A DNA stretch of 64,000 bases from Parabacteroides massiliensis (GCF_900155425.1 NZ_LT700192.1:272215-336214); one strand, 5' to 3'. Counted from the stretch's first letter, positions 25,966-35,468 are shown. Made by a program: numbers and translations. Notes: generated from the letters alone by a model not told the origin.

Positions 25966-26370
25966 TCAATCTATAATTACTATCTTTGTATCGTAATGCT
26001 TGGTAAAGTCTCTGTTGTAAAAACACGTAACCAAGTTAATAGAAAGAAAAACGGCACAAAGTATATAATAATCATTTCTGGACATATGCCTCTTTAAAAA
26101 CCGGAGCGCCAAATACAAATGACTTTCCACCGTACGTTGCGGCATTTGGATCTGCTCCGCAACTTCTTTAGCCGTCAGCCCTTTTATATAAGTAAGGATA
26201 AAAACTTCACGACGCTGCGCTGGCAGGTGTTCCAGTAATTCATACAAATGACGATAAAAATCCTTAACAGAAAGTTCCTTTATAACAGAATCATCACCTT
26301 TCAATAGATTCTGATAATCTTCCAAATATTTTTCGTAATTCTGGAAAACTTCTGTTAGTGCCTTATACAA
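25966..26370 (-). pseudogene. C-terminal half of an ECF sigma factor, split by the integrated element
   Basis: This open frame contains sigma region 4: ELLEHLPAQRREVFILTYIK followed by GLTAKEVAEQIQMPQRTVESH. It ends with a hydrophobic tail. Region 2 is missing. That region is found in the same orientation at 37555-37860. The two halves meet in frame at the 19-bp repeat (YEKYLE here, YEKSLE there) if the intervening DNA is removed, giving about 218 residues. The first roughly 17 codons of this frame come from element or repeat DNA. Confidence 0.9.
26320..26338. repeat. Left attachment repeat of the integrated element
   Basis: TTCCAAATATTTTTCGTAA matches the right repeat at 37558 at 16 of 19 positions and sits at the junction with the C-terminal half of the sigma gene. 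I infer attL. Confidence 0.75.
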
Positions 26371-26537
26371 AAGACTTTAGGAGAATTACCCGATTTTGAG
26401 GTAATGAATTAGCAACTGTGCCATATGCTATGTTCTGCCTTGAATTGCATTCAAGTAACTCTTTATTATTGCAAAGGTATAAAAATTATTTGGCAAGCAA
26501 TAAAAATAGGATATATTTTGTCTCTTGTCAAATAATT

Positions 26538-29066
26538 CTATTGATGTATTTTTATAACTTTCCATTTACCCTGTCCAGCATATATAACATCGGCAGTAAC
26601 ATAGCAGTCTTTCGTGATATTATACTCACAAAGAACAGAATGATGAACGTAGTAATCACCAATAAATGCAAAATCAGGAGAATCATCCCAAGAACCATTT
26701 TTATATTTTAATTCTAAGTGACCTTGAATTGTCTTTATTGCACTTGTGTTTATTTCTGCAGTTTCTTCTACATTAAGTACAATAGGCCTTTTTTCACCTT
26801 TCCTGTCTTTTGTTACACAATAGAATATTTTCAAGCATTGTCCTACTTCGGGACGAAGATCCGTATCATTAAAGAATACGATACCTCCAATTTTTCCTTG
26901 ACCGAAAGTGTAATGGAATAATTTTTTTTGTATGTTTATATCGTCAACGACCACAATACCAGAATTAAAATTCGGTAAAGCAGTTTCTTTATTTACTTTT
27001 TCTACATTAGCAATAACTACTTTGTTTTCATTCTTTTTTATAATAGTATATTCTCTGAAACTGACAAAATCCCCTTTTGAAATAGTGCCCCATTTTTCTT
27101 TAAAAGCTTGAAATATTTGCTGGGAATCTTGCGTTACAATATGTAGAATTTTCTTCTCTTCATTCAAATATTCTACATATCCAAACTTTTGGGGAAGTCC
27201 CATCCATAGCCTTGTTTCACTCTTATGCATGCAAAGAGGTATATATTTAGCTTCTGTCACTTTTGTTTTATTCCAAGAGAAGCAACTTGTCTGAATTTGC
27301 TTTTCCTCTTTATCTACATGACACTTTACTCTAAAAACAGAACCAAATATCGCATTCGTCAAAAAAGGAAACCGCTTTACATTCACTTGAAATATAACGT
27401 CTACCCCATTTGTGAGAGTGCAATAAGTTTTTCCGTCTTTTTCCCATCTATCCACCAGCGTAACCTCTTTTGCTTCAATTTCTGAAAAAGCGTACTCTTC
27501 AGCAATGGTGGCATATCTATTATACAATAGCTTATTATTATTGGGCGGAATAACTGATGTGTCGACTCGTTCAATATATTCTTGGTATTTCCGGGAAGTG
27601 TTTTCATGAAATTTCTTATATATATTCAATTCGCATAAGGCTTCAGATGTTAGCTCTTCCTTTATAAGCAGGTCGGCTAAAGTCAAATGAATAGAGCCGA
27701 GAAAATCTTCATTTCGTTCAACAAGTAAAGCCTTAGAAAGCAATGCTATCTTTAATTCATTACTATCTTGTATACAATCTGCCAATTCACTCCATACATA
27801 GTATTTTTCACTCATTTCAAGTAATAAAGATTTGTACACATTGATAGCAAGGTCATATTGCTGTTGCCATGTATATATTATTGCTCGTTGTCTTAATATC
27901 CATTCATCTTTTTTAGCACGTTCAATAAGAACATTATACAATGAATCTAACCAAGATACTAGTTCTGCATCTCTTGGGTGTGATTCTTTGAGATATTCAT
28001 AACACTTCTTTGCTGCTTTAACAGCCAAAGGTTTATAAGTGTTACCATTATTATCTGTTTCTTCTTTCCAATCAGCATCCATGAGGTTTTCATATCTCCA
28101 ATCTCTAAAAAAGTAAATAAATCTCCATGTTTCTTGACCATTCATGTGACGCTCTGCAATTTTCAACACTTCAGAATGCCAATGAGAAGCACCATAAACG
28201 GCGTTTCTTTTATTATAGACAGTAAAAGCTTCAAACATCTCACGCATTTTACCTTCTTTATGAAGATTCATAATTTCCCAAAACTGCGGTTCACGTAACA
28301 GGTCAAGTGTTTCTGTTTTTGGGAGATTTATCTTTTCACACAGCATCTCGACATCAATATCCTCGCCGCTATTTACAATTTGACGACATATACGAGAAAT
28401 AAGCGAGGGAATTTCACTACCATTGTAATAGCCCTTGTTCAAATCTTCATAACGTAAATTTTCTGGTTCCCAGAGCATAAAGAAACGGTAAAAACTAAAA
28501 TCAGAATGTTCTTTTGAGAAACTCAAAGCAAAGTTCAATATTTGAGAATGAAGCATTGAAGGACGTTCATTCCTAAGATACATATAGTCTTTTAGCAACG
28601 TTCTTATTTCCAACGATGTCAAATTTGAAATTTTAGCCTTGATATAACGATAAATTATCCAGCCTAACTCTTCATGCAAAGCTGAATCTACATCATTTGC
28701 AGAGTCAATATAATTCTTTACCTGAACATAAGCATTTGAAGGATCATTTTTTGATAGCTCGGATGCTTTTGAAATAGCATCAGCGTTAGGTTGCAATCGT
28801 TTATACAAATTAGTATAAGCTCTTTCTCCTGCGCCACTATCATCCACCATTGTAGGAAGTAATGAAGACATCTCTTTCAAGCAAATTTTAGCTTTATCTA
28901 TGGCGTTTCTATTGCATAGTTGCTGACATATATCACGCAGAACCCAAAAGAGAGACATTTGTGCCCATGGGTTATTCCTATCTTCTTTCAGATCATCTAT
29001 GGCCATCTTATATGCTTCTTTTAGATTACCACTTTTACGCAATAATGTTACTTCTTTTACAGACAT
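26538..29066 (-). CDS. Large TPR protein with C-terminal OB/cold-shock-like domains
   Basis: The 842-residue protein has no signal peptide. Residues of about 1-480 are helical TPR-like repeats (GNLKEAYKMAIDDLKEDRNN, then YDLAINVYKSLLLEMSEKYY). Residues of about 520-842 contain several small beta domains, one with the cold-shock-like pattern FGQGKIGGIVFFNDTDLRPE followed by VGQCLKIFYCV. It starts 13 bp after the RecD-like helicase stop, so the two are co-transcribed. I do not recognise a named family. A scaffold that binds nucleic acid and partners the helicase is plausible. It is cargo rather than mobilisation machinery, and might be a defence or maintenance module. Confidence 0.65.
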   Translation of the reverse strand: MSVKEVTLLRKSGNLKEAYKMAIDDLKEDRNNPWAQMSLFWVLRDICQQLCNRNAIDKAKICLKEMSSLLPTMVDDSGAGERAYTNLYKRLQPNADAISKASELSKNDPSNAYVQVKNYIDSANDVDSALHEELGWIIYRYIKAKISNLTSLEIRTLLKDYMYLRNERPSMLHSQILNFALSFSKEHSDFSFYRFFMLWEPENLRYEDLNKGYYNGSEIPSLISRICRQIVNSGEDIDVEMLCEKINLPKTETLDLLREPQFWEIMNLHKEGKMREMFEAFTVYNKRNAVYGASHWHSEVLKIAERHMNGQETWRFIYFFRDWRYENLMDADWKEETDNNGNTYKPLAVKAAKKCYEYLKESHPRDAELVSWLDSLYNVLIERAKKDEWILRQRAIIYTWQQQYDLAINVYKSLLLEMSEKYYVWSELADCIQDSNELKIALLSKALLVERNEDFLGSIHLTLADLLIKEELTSEALCELNIYKKFHENTSRKYQEYIERVDTSVIPPNNNKLLYNRYATIAEEYAFSEIEAKEVTLVDRWEKDGKTYCTLTNGVDVIFQVNVKRFPFLTNAIFGSVFRVKCHVDKEEKQIQTSCFSWNKTKVTEAKYIPLCMHKSETRLWMGLPQKFGYVEYLNEEKKILHIVTQDSQQIFQAFKEKWGTISKGDFVSFREYTIIKKNENKVVIANVEKVNKETALPNFNSGIVVVDDINIQKKLFHYTFGQGKIGGIVFFNDTDLRPEVGQCLKIFYCVTKDRKGEKRPIVLNVEETAEINTSAIKTIQGHLELKYKNGSWDDSPDFAFIGDYYVHHSVLCEYNITKDCYVTADVIYAGQGKWKVIKIHQ

Positions 29067-29079
29067 TAGTATTCTTCTA

Positions 29080-31092
29080 TTATGTTAATTTTTCTATGAG
29101 TTGTGACAGTTTAATATCAGCTTCTCCGATATCAGAAAGTGGAGCAGCATAGTTAATAAACCCTTTCCCATTAAAGAAAAAAGTTATAGCAGCATAATTA
29201 CCAGAAGCTTTCATATAATATACGAGTTGGTAATGTTCTTCCACCACATTTGTTAATATGATACCACATTCATCACACAAAGAAATCATGCGACTATGTA
29301 GCATCTTTAATGACTCCAAAGATGGATGATAGTCTATTTTATATTTGATATTTTCATCATTCTGGAAGAAAAACAACAACTCAGTGTCATTGGCATCTGT
29401 TTCATATTTTGTAAACAGACCTGCTCCATTATATATTGCATCAATTCTTACTATACCGGTTGGTGTATTTACTTCATAAATATCTCTCCAAGGTTTACAG
29501 ATAACGTTCTTTACTGAATATAGAGTTCCATTCATATTCTTTACAACAGACCAATATTTACATTTTACTGAAGGTAATATTGATGAAGGATGAAAAGGTG
29601 TATCCTCTATATTATCAAAAGATAAAGCATTAACAGCTGTTTTTGCAGTTTTATTGATAGGGGTTATTTTAAGAGATGTAATAGGTGTTACATCAGGAAG
29701 ATTAATACACCATAACATCTTAGAAGCTCGAGTTATCGCTGTATATTTCCAACGAAGGCTATCCACATCAAGCCCTGTGCGTCTTGAAAAATCTACATAA
29801 ACTGTATTCCATTCACCACCCTGTGATTTATGGCATGTAAAAGCATAACCGTACTTTACATGAAGAGCATTGTAGAAAGGGTCTCCCCACATTGCCTTAG
29901 TAAATTCTTCAGATTTAGGATTAGTCAATCCTTTCTCCGTACGCATACGCATTACCATATTGATATAAAGAGCCTTCATTTCGTCAATTGTCAGTGAAGG
30001 TCGCTTGTTTTGGAGTAATGTATCAATAATATAGCGTTTATAAATATTACCATCTTCTACTTGAAAACTTATTTCTCTGAAATCAAGCGTAATGATTTCT
30101 TTTACTTTTCTCCCATTTTTTTCAGTCCAAATAGGTGCAGACTGAGAGATAATATCATTTGATGTTTCTACTACAGTTATGATATCACCATTCAATAATT
30201 CACATTTATCATAATAGTAGCTATTGCATACTACCATCAATTTATCTCCTACCGCCACATGATTCGTTTCAGGAAATATTATATTACGAATAGCCGTATT
30301 ATAATCAGCTGCTTGTTGATTTGAGAAACAAACTATAGCAGACGATTGTTCTGGATCTTCACAATATTTCTTAGCAACTTCCATTGCTCCAATATCCATT
30401 ACTTCATGTTCCTTTTTCTTGAACACAAGGCGATTTCGTTCTTTTTTCCGAATCAACTCACGAAGTATTGTAGCATTAGCCAAAATACAACTATTCTTAT
30501 CTTGACGAACAATGTCTGTGAGCTCATAAGAATATACATTCATTTCTAGTATATCAAAATAAGTTTCATCTAATGCAACAGAACAATCATCACCTACGGG
30601 AGGCAACTGCATAGGGTCACCAACAAAAATTACCTTTCCACCGAAGTTTAATCTTGCATAACTAAGTAAATCTTTTATTAATACTCCTGTACCAAATTGG
30701 AAAAGTTCATTCTTTGATTCACGAGAACTAATCATGGAGGCTTCGTCAATAATATAAATACACCTCTCGTGGTTATCTTTAAGTGGAAATATATATTTAA
30801 GTGTTCCTTCAGATTCTTCCACTATTAGATGAGAAAAATTATAGATTCCCCTATGAATAGTAGAAGCACCATAATTTGGTAATTTAGAACGTAATATTTT
30901 TGCAGCACGTCCGGTCGGAGCCATTAACTGAATATGTAAAGATTGAGTAGATAAATAATCTGCAATACTACGAATCAATGTCGTTTTACCTGTACCTGCA
31001 TATCCTTTCAAAATAAATACTTGGCTATCTTTATCTGCAATGAACTTTTCAATCATTATCATTGCTTGCTTCTGTTGTGCAGTTAATATCAT
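29080..31092 (-). CDS. RecD-like superfamily 1 DNA helicase (AAA/UvrD_C_2)
   Basis: The 670-residue protein shows Walker A GYAGTGKTT (residues 30-38), a Q-motif-like start (LTAQQKQAM), Walker B YIIDEASMIS (about 112-121), motif III VGDPMQLPPVG, and the C-terminal UvrD_C_2 pair TCHKSQGGEWNTVYVDFSR and YTAITRASKMLWC. The last roughly 190 residues are not recognisable. It is a 5'-3' helicase of the RecD2/Pif1-like group. It lies downstream of the structured RNA candidate and 13 bp upstream of the TPR/OB-fold gene. Accessory helicases with an uncharacterised partner are common in anti-phage cargo, but a replication role cannot be excluded. Confidence 0.85.
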   Translation of the reverse strand: MILTAQQKQAMIMIEKFIADKDSQVFILKGYAGTGKTTLIRSIADYLSTQSLHIQLMAPTGRAAKILRSKLPNYGASTIHRGIYNFSHLIVEESEGTLKYIFPLKDNHERCIYIIDEASMISSRESKNELFQFGTGVLIKDLLSYARLNFGGKVIFVGDPMQLPPVGDDCSVALDETYFDILEMNVYSYELTDIVRQDKNSCILANATILRELIRKKERNRLVFKKKEHEVMDIGAMEVAKKYCEDPEQSSAIVCFSNQQAADYNTAIRNIIFPETNHVAVGDKLMVVCNSYYYDKCELLNGDIITVVETSNDIISQSAPIWTEKNGRKVKEIITLDFREISFQVEDGNIYKRYIIDTLLQNKRPSLTIDEMKALYINMVMRMRTEKGLTNPKSEEFTKAMWGDPFYNALHVKYGYAFTCHKSQGGEWNTVYVDFSRRTGLDVDSLRWKYTAITRASKMLWCINLPDVTPITSLKITPINKTAKTAVNALSFDNIEDTPFHPSSILPSVKCKYWSVVKNMNGTLYSVKNVICKPWRDIYEVNTPTGIVRIDAIYNGAGLFTKYETDANDTELLFFFQNDENIKYKIDYHPSLESLKMLHSRMISLCDECGIILTNVVEEHYQLVYYMKASGNYAAITFFFNGKGFINYAAPLSDIGEADIKLSQLIEKLT

Positions 31093-31136
31093 TTATATTC
31101 CATTTTATGTTATTCATATTTGTCACCATAAGGCTA

Positions 31137-31361
31137 AACTAAAAAGCGTGGAACTGTATGCCACACTCTTTACTTGAAGGTCGTAGGAAACCATAGATGC
31201 AGATGTAACAATAGCAGCCCACGCTATATGCGTGAGAACCACTATGCTATCCTTGCATCTAATTGAAAATTTCCTACGTTTTCAAGTACAAGATGAGCAT
31301 AACGCTTCTTCTATTTTCATATGTCTTTGGACAGAGTTGTCTCAATCCATTTGCAAAAGTA
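31137..31361 (-). ncRNA. Candidate structured RNA with own promoter box and terminator
   Basis: On the minus strand a TACTTTTG box (31354-31361, matching TAnnTTTG) is followed by a nested stem spanning 31171-31288. The pairing tiers are 31172-31190 with 31270-31287, AGATGCA (31195-31201) with TGCATCT (31254-31260), ATAGCA (31211-31216) with TGCTAT (31245-31250), and CACGC (31220-31224) with GCGTG (31230-31234). A short hairpin (31146-31151 with 31161-31166) and a T-run at 31141-31145 follow. It lies upstream of the helicase gene, so it may be a free RNA, a leader attenuator, or part of a DNA-level site. It could also be a known Bacteroides RNA family that I cannot check here. Confidence 0.6.
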
Positions 31362-31406
31362 TAAAAAAGCCGTGATAATCCGCTCAATACAGGCAGATTA
31401 TTACGG
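31361..31406 (-). terminator. Terminator downstream of the MobV gene
   Basis: On the minus strand CCGTAATAATC (31406-31396) pairs with GATTATCACGG (31380-31370) with one mismatch, followed by CTTTTTT. It lies 14 bp after the relaxase stop and immediately before the promoter box of the structured RNA. Confidence 0.7.
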
Positions 31407-31419
31407 CCGTTCCTTTGAT

Positions 31420-32726
31420 TTATAGTTTTATACCTCTATCTTGTTTCTGCTTAGGTATTCCCATGGCTTCCCTAAACTCATTCATCTTCTTTCTGAACCA
31501 GTTCACATGTGAAACCCCGTCTATCTTGAAATCGAATTTACCGCTTTCATCCTGTTTGATGGAGCAGACAGAATGTCGGGTATCAAAACTTCGGTTAAAC
31601 TCGGAAGAATAGAGTTTACCTTTTATTCCGACCTCCTTGAACTCGCACAGTCTTCTGATTATTCCGTCATTGAAACCCAAACGTTCACGTAGGAAGTTTA
31701 CCACAGGTATAAGCTTCTCCACATACGGAAAGTAGCGTCTGACAAAATCTGTAAACTCCGACAGCTTACGGTGCTGTTGCTCGTAAGCGTTTCTTATCTC
31801 CTGTATCTGTTCGGCTTGTTGCCGTTCCCGTTGTCGGGCTTCGTCTTCAAGTTCAAGGATGCGGTCTTGCAAGTCCTCGTTCCTACGTTCCAACGATTTC
31901 ATCTTTCCACTTCCGAAAAGAGAACCCACACTGCTTGCAAGGGCGGTTGCCGTATCGGTGGCTGCGCTTTTGAACTTGTCGGTGCGGATTTCCGCTTTTA
32001 CCTGTCTCAACTCCTCCTGCGCTTTGGTCTTCTTCTCCTGCAATAGTCTGGTTTCGGTTTCAAGGGTTTCATTCTTCTTTTTCAAGTCCCGATAATACTG
32101 CATGGTGGTAGTGTGCCGTGCTTCCGAGCCCCGTACCCCACGTTGCAATCCGTATTTCGTCATCACCCTTGCGTAATTGTCGTGGTAGGCAATCAAGGTC
32201 TGGCGGTTGAACAGGTCATCGGCACACAAACGGACGGAATTTGTTTTCTTGCGGTACTTGCGCTTGCCGTCCGTCTGTTCTTTCTTGGCTTTGCGCCTTT
32301 CACCTATTACGATGGGAACAACGGCTGCGTGGATGTGTGGAGTCTTCTCGTCCATGTGCAGATGGGCAGCAACCACATTGTCTTTGCCAAATGTGGCTTG
32401 AAGCCATTGGATGCTGTCGTTGCACCATTCATCAAGCTTTCCTTTTTCCTGTATGTTCATCATGTCCTCGTGCGTACCCGATAAAACCACCCGGACAACA
32501 CGGACTTGGTCGTGTGTGATTTTCCGCTGATGCCTGCCGTGTTCAGCCTGTGGGCAATCGCTTCATCCCTGCCGTGAACGCCATCGGGGTATTCGACAAG
32601 CACCCTGTTCAGATGTGTTCTTGTCGGGTCTGCGTTTTTAGGTATTATCTTTCTCTCTATATGGTCGGACTGCGTGGTGTCCGATGTCCCCTTTGCTTTC
32701 TTTATGTCCAATGAAAAATATCCCAT
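31420..32726 (-). pseudogene. MobV-type relaxase (Pre/Mob), frameshifted in an A-run
   Basis: The first frame (32726 to about 32500) gives the relaxase start with HIERKIIPKNADPTRTHLNR. The second frame gives VVLSGTHEDMMNIQ and the metal-binding HMDEKTPHIHAAVVP, then a long coiled coil and a C-terminal domain, in all about 430 residues. The join is at about 32519, where the coding strand reads GGAAAATCACAC; one extra A restores SGKITHDQVRVVRVVLSG. So it is a one-base loss in a short A-run, either real decay or an assembly error. The relaxase would nick oriT and pilot the strand during mobilisation. Confidence 0.85.
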
Positions 32727-32798
32727 ATTATTTCTATTTTTGCGGTTATCGTTATGTTTCTTCTCTCTGCCTGTGGCATCGGTTCACAGGGTTTATTA

Positions 32799-32909
32799 TG
32801 CAAATGAGTCCTTGCTGCACTCGTTTGCACAGGGTTTCCAAAGGGATTTCCCTTTGGCTCGATAGGGTGTTTTTAGCGTTACGGAGTAATGCGTGAAGAA
32901 AACGCCCTA
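32799..32909. other. Candidate oriT: three hairpins upstream of the relaxase
   Basis: The gap between the primase and relaxase genes holds three inverted repeats in a row: TGCAAATGAGT/ACTCGTTTGCA (32799-32809, 32819-32829, one mismatch), CCAAAGGGA-TT-TCCCTTTGG (32838-32857, perfect), and TAGGGTGTTTT/AAAACGCCCTA (32863-32873, 32899-32909, one mismatch). MobV family origins lie just upstream of the mob gene and use such hairpins for relaxase recognition. A nick site was not identified. Confidence 0.5.
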
Positions 32910-32960
32910 TTAAGCTATGGTATTTCTGTCTAAATACCTTTGGGAAAGCGAACGTGCATA

Positions 32961-33932
32961 TTACAGATGAAATCCCCCTTTCTTTTTCGGTGGCTGCATC
33001 ATCCGCCTTGCGAATTGGACTTGCTTCTTCTCCTTTATCGGCTCTGCCGATTGGGACAAGGGCTTACCGCACAGGTAGTCGTTCAAGTCCTTATACTCAC
33101 GATAGTACATTGACTTGTCAAGCAGGCGTTCCCCAAACTTCTCTTTCAGTTTCGTGCAGGTGTTCCGTCCTGCCGTGTCGTTGTCAAGGAAACAGCCGAC
33201 TTGGGTGTAGGTCTCCAATATGCTTTCCGCTTTTGCAAGATTGGAAACGGAGTTCAATATGATATAGTCCTGTGTGTCCAATCGCGGGTGTTGCGGATTG
33301 TTTTCTACTCGGATGGTAAGGAATGAAAGGTAATCCATGAACCCCTCAAACAGGTAACACATACATCGTTGTCCGCCCTGCTGTCGGATATGGGTGATGT
33401 CTTTCGGGGCGACACATCCCTTGAAGTATCTGTTGCGCACTTCATATCCTCCTGCCATGTTCGGAAAGCCGATGGCAAAATAGGGTTTGTCGGCATTCAT
33501 AAACCGAAGCTCCCTGCATTCTCTTTTGGCAAGTCCGATGTTTATTCCCCTTTCTTGCAGATAGGCGATAAGAGCAGGAGAGGACAACTCACCAACCCTT
33601 AATCCCTGATAAGGCTGATTGTCGGAATGCTGTCTGCCAAAAGAGAACGATGCAGGGCGGATGTATGCTGTCCGCTCCTCTATGCGTTTCAGCAGATAGG
33701 CTACATCTCCCGAATGGTAGAGTTCCGCTGCCAATGCAATGATATTACCGCCTTTGCCGATGCCGAAGTCGTACCATTTTTCAAGCTCGGTGTTTACCTT
33801 GAACGATGCGTCCGTTTCTTCCCGTAACGGTGATTTGTACCACAGGTTCCTGCCTTGTTGCTTTACAGGCGTATAGCCCAGACTTTGCAGATAGTCTGCC
33901 AGTTTGATTTGCTTTACATCTTGGATTGTCAT
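32961..33932 (-). CDS. Toprim-domain DNA primase of the mobile element
   Basis: The 323-residue protein has an N-terminal primase-like zinc-finger region in which the usual Cys ligands are not kept (LWYKSPLREETDASFKVN, then DFGIGKGGNIIALA). A Toprim domain follows (CYLFEGFMDYLSFL and GCFLDNDTAGRNTCTKL, with the Glu and DxD acid residues). Proteins of this type accompany mobilisation genes in Bacteroides and prime the transferred or excised circle. It is downstream of the SF3 helicase gene on the same strand. Confidence 0.8.
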   Translation of the reverse strand: MTIQDVKQIKLADYLQSLGYTPVKQQGRNLWYKSPLREETDASFKVNTELEKWYDFGIGKGGNIIALAAELYHSGDVAYLLKRIEERTAYIRPASFSFGRQHSDNQPYQGLRVGELSSPALIAYLQERGINIGLAKRECRELRFMNADKPYFAIGFPNMAGGYEVRNRYFKGCVAPKDITHIRQQGGQRCMCYLFEGFMDYLSFLTIRVENNPQHPRLDTQDYIILNSVSNLAKAESILETYTQVGCFLDNDTAGRNTCTKLKEKFGERLLDKSMYYREYKDLNDYLCGKPLSQSAEPIKEKKQVQFARRMMQPPKKKGGFHL

Positions 33933-34183
33933 ATTACATACGGTTTTGAAGTTGATGAAAATTTGTTGATTTGATGAACTGTTGATGTAATATGTTTATA
34001 TACAGCCTCGTAACCTCTCAACATCTTCTCAACAAACCGCTCACCAAAAGAGAAATCCACAAACGGGTGTCGGTGGTCTCTCAACTTCTCTTTTGGCTTG
34101 TTGAAATTTTGTTGAGAATGTATATCGTTTATTGTCAGTGTATTTATACCCATATTCAACAATTCAACAGAAAAATGATAGTA
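33933..34183. repeat. Repeat-rich spacer with inverted TTGTTGA motifs
   Basis: CCAAAAGAGAA (34044-34054) and TTCTCTTTTGG (34086-34096) form a perfect 11-bp inverted repeat. Outside it, CTCAACA/TGTTGAG-type words recur many times on both strands. A 77-codon open frame crosses it, but the symmetry argues for a DNA or RNA site, such as an operator, attenuator or replication origin for the primase/helicase genes. Confidence 0.45.
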
Positions 34184-35431
34184 TTACAGGGATTCGAGTT
34201 GCTCCCTTGTGACGGTGTAGAAGCGTCCCACCCTCTTTATCGGCTCATAGTGACAACTTCTGTTGTAATTGCCCTGATAAGTGGTGTAGGTAAGCCCGTT
34301 TGGTGCAGGTGTTAGTTTCCAGCACTCCTGCACCACCTTACGCACTTGGTGCTTTTCCGCCTTTACCTGCGAGTGCACCAGCAGTACGACAAGGTCGTTA
34401 AGGCAGAATGAAACGCTATCCACATCCATTGCAACCATAATGTCAAGCAGCAGTTCCGACATCTCTATCTCCAGCCGATTGCGGTTGCTACGGATAATCT
34501 TCTGCAAGGCTTCTGTATGCAGCAATGTGGGGTTGAACCACATCCGGCTTTCCTTTTCGGTGGACAGTTTTCTGTGTTGCAGGAAATGGAGAAAGGCGGG
34601 TATCTCCGCTTTCAGCTTTTGCAGGAAGTCGGTATCATCGGACTGCAAGCGGTTTATCTTGCGCACCCAATAGCGTGTTTCCCCTGCGTCTATGATTACG
34701 GGCAGATGCTCGTTGTTGGAACACAGCACGAATTTGGCGAAGAACGCAATCTCGTCACGGTCTTTGCCTTTGGCTTCCACCTTATAGGAAAGTGTGGTGC
34801 TGAGGTTCTTCAACCGCTCGCTATCCTCCCTGCGGTTGAGCAGCACCTCATCCACCACGATAAGCAACTTGCCAGCCCAGTCGGAATTGAACTGGCTGCG
34901 GAAATCCTCGTTGGTGTTGAAAGTCACATTGTTCTGAAAAAGGGCTTTCAGAAAGTTCAGGAAGGTGCTTTTGCCCGTGTTGCGTTCTTCCGACACCAAC
35001 AGCAGGATAGGCAACTTCTGAATCGGTTGCAGGTAAAGCAGTTGTAGATAGTCCATCCCCAACTCGTATTGTTCCCCGAAGATGTGCTGTACCAAAGATT
35101 GGATATGCGATAAATCGCCCTCCTGCGGTCGGTGGTCTATCGGTTCGTAAAGGTTAAGGAACTTGCCGACCACGGAACGGTAGCCGATGTGTTCGGGTAC
35201 GGTGCAGAAGCCGTCATACTTGGGAACGCTGCCGATGTAATCCTTGCCGTAATCCTGTCGCAGGGTCTCGTTGTTCCATGCGATGCGTTTCTTCACATAC
35301 CCTCCGTTCAGTCTCGGTTGCTCCACAATCTTGTAGAGCGTTGTCTCGACACGGATAAATTCTTCCTTTGCCATGCCGCCATCCGATGGCGATCTGTGGC
35401 TGTCTTGTTGTTCGATAGCTGACATAATCAA
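34184..35431 (-). CDS. SF3/P4-type helicase (DUF5906-like) of the mobile element
   Basis: The 415-residue protein has Walker A SEERNTGKSTFLNFLKALF (about 150-168), Walker B KLLIVVDEVLLNRR, motif C-like AKFVLCSNNEHLPV and an Arg finger region GETRYWVRKI. This is the pattern of phage/plasmid primase-helicases of superfamily 3. It would unwind the excised element for replication. The start matches a TATTTTTG promoter box 30 bp upstream. The primase gene follows after a 250-bp repeat-rich spacer. Confidence 0.8.
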   Translation of the reverse strand: MIMSAIEQQDSHRSPSDGGMAKEEFIRVETTLYKIVEQPRLNGGYVKKRIAWNNETLRQDYGKDYIGSVPKYDGFCTVPEHIGYRSVVGKFLNLYEPIDHRPQEGDLSHIQSLVQHIFGEQYELGMDYLQLLYLQPIQKLPILLLVSEERNTGKSTFLNFLKALFQNNVTFNTNEDFRSQFNSDWAGKLLIVVDEVLLNRREDSERLKNLSTTLSYKVEAKGKDRDEIAFFAKFVLCSNNEHLPVIIDAGETRYWVRKINRLQSDDTDFLQKLKAEIPAFLHFLQHRKLSTEKESRMWFNPTLLHTEALQKIIRSNRNRLEIEMSELLLDIMVAMDVDSVSFCLNDLVVLLVHSQVKAEKHQVRKVVQECWKLTPAPNGLTYTTYQGNYNRSCHYEPIKRVGRFYTVTREQLESL

Positions 35432-35460
35432 ATGGTTTTAAGTTTGAAAATTACCAGCTG

Positions 35461-35468
35461 CAAAAATA
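35461..35468 (-). promoter_or_regulatory. Candidate Bacteroides -7 promoter box
   Basis: On the minus strand TATTTTTG fits the TAnnTTTG consensus, 30 bp upstream of the SF3 helicase start. A well-spaced TTTG -33 box was not found. Confidence 0.35.

Noticed and set aside
31171-31288. tRNA, group II intron or retron RNA in the structured region
   Set aside because: The fold is not a cloverleaf, there is no intron-encoded protein and no reverse transcriptase gene nearby, so these classes are not supported.
33929-34162. 77-codon minus-strand open frame between primase and SF3 helicase
   Set aside because: It is made of inverted TCAACA/TTGTTGA repeats, which explain the sequence better as a DNA or RNA site. 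I keep a small doubt because it overlaps the primase start by 4 bp.
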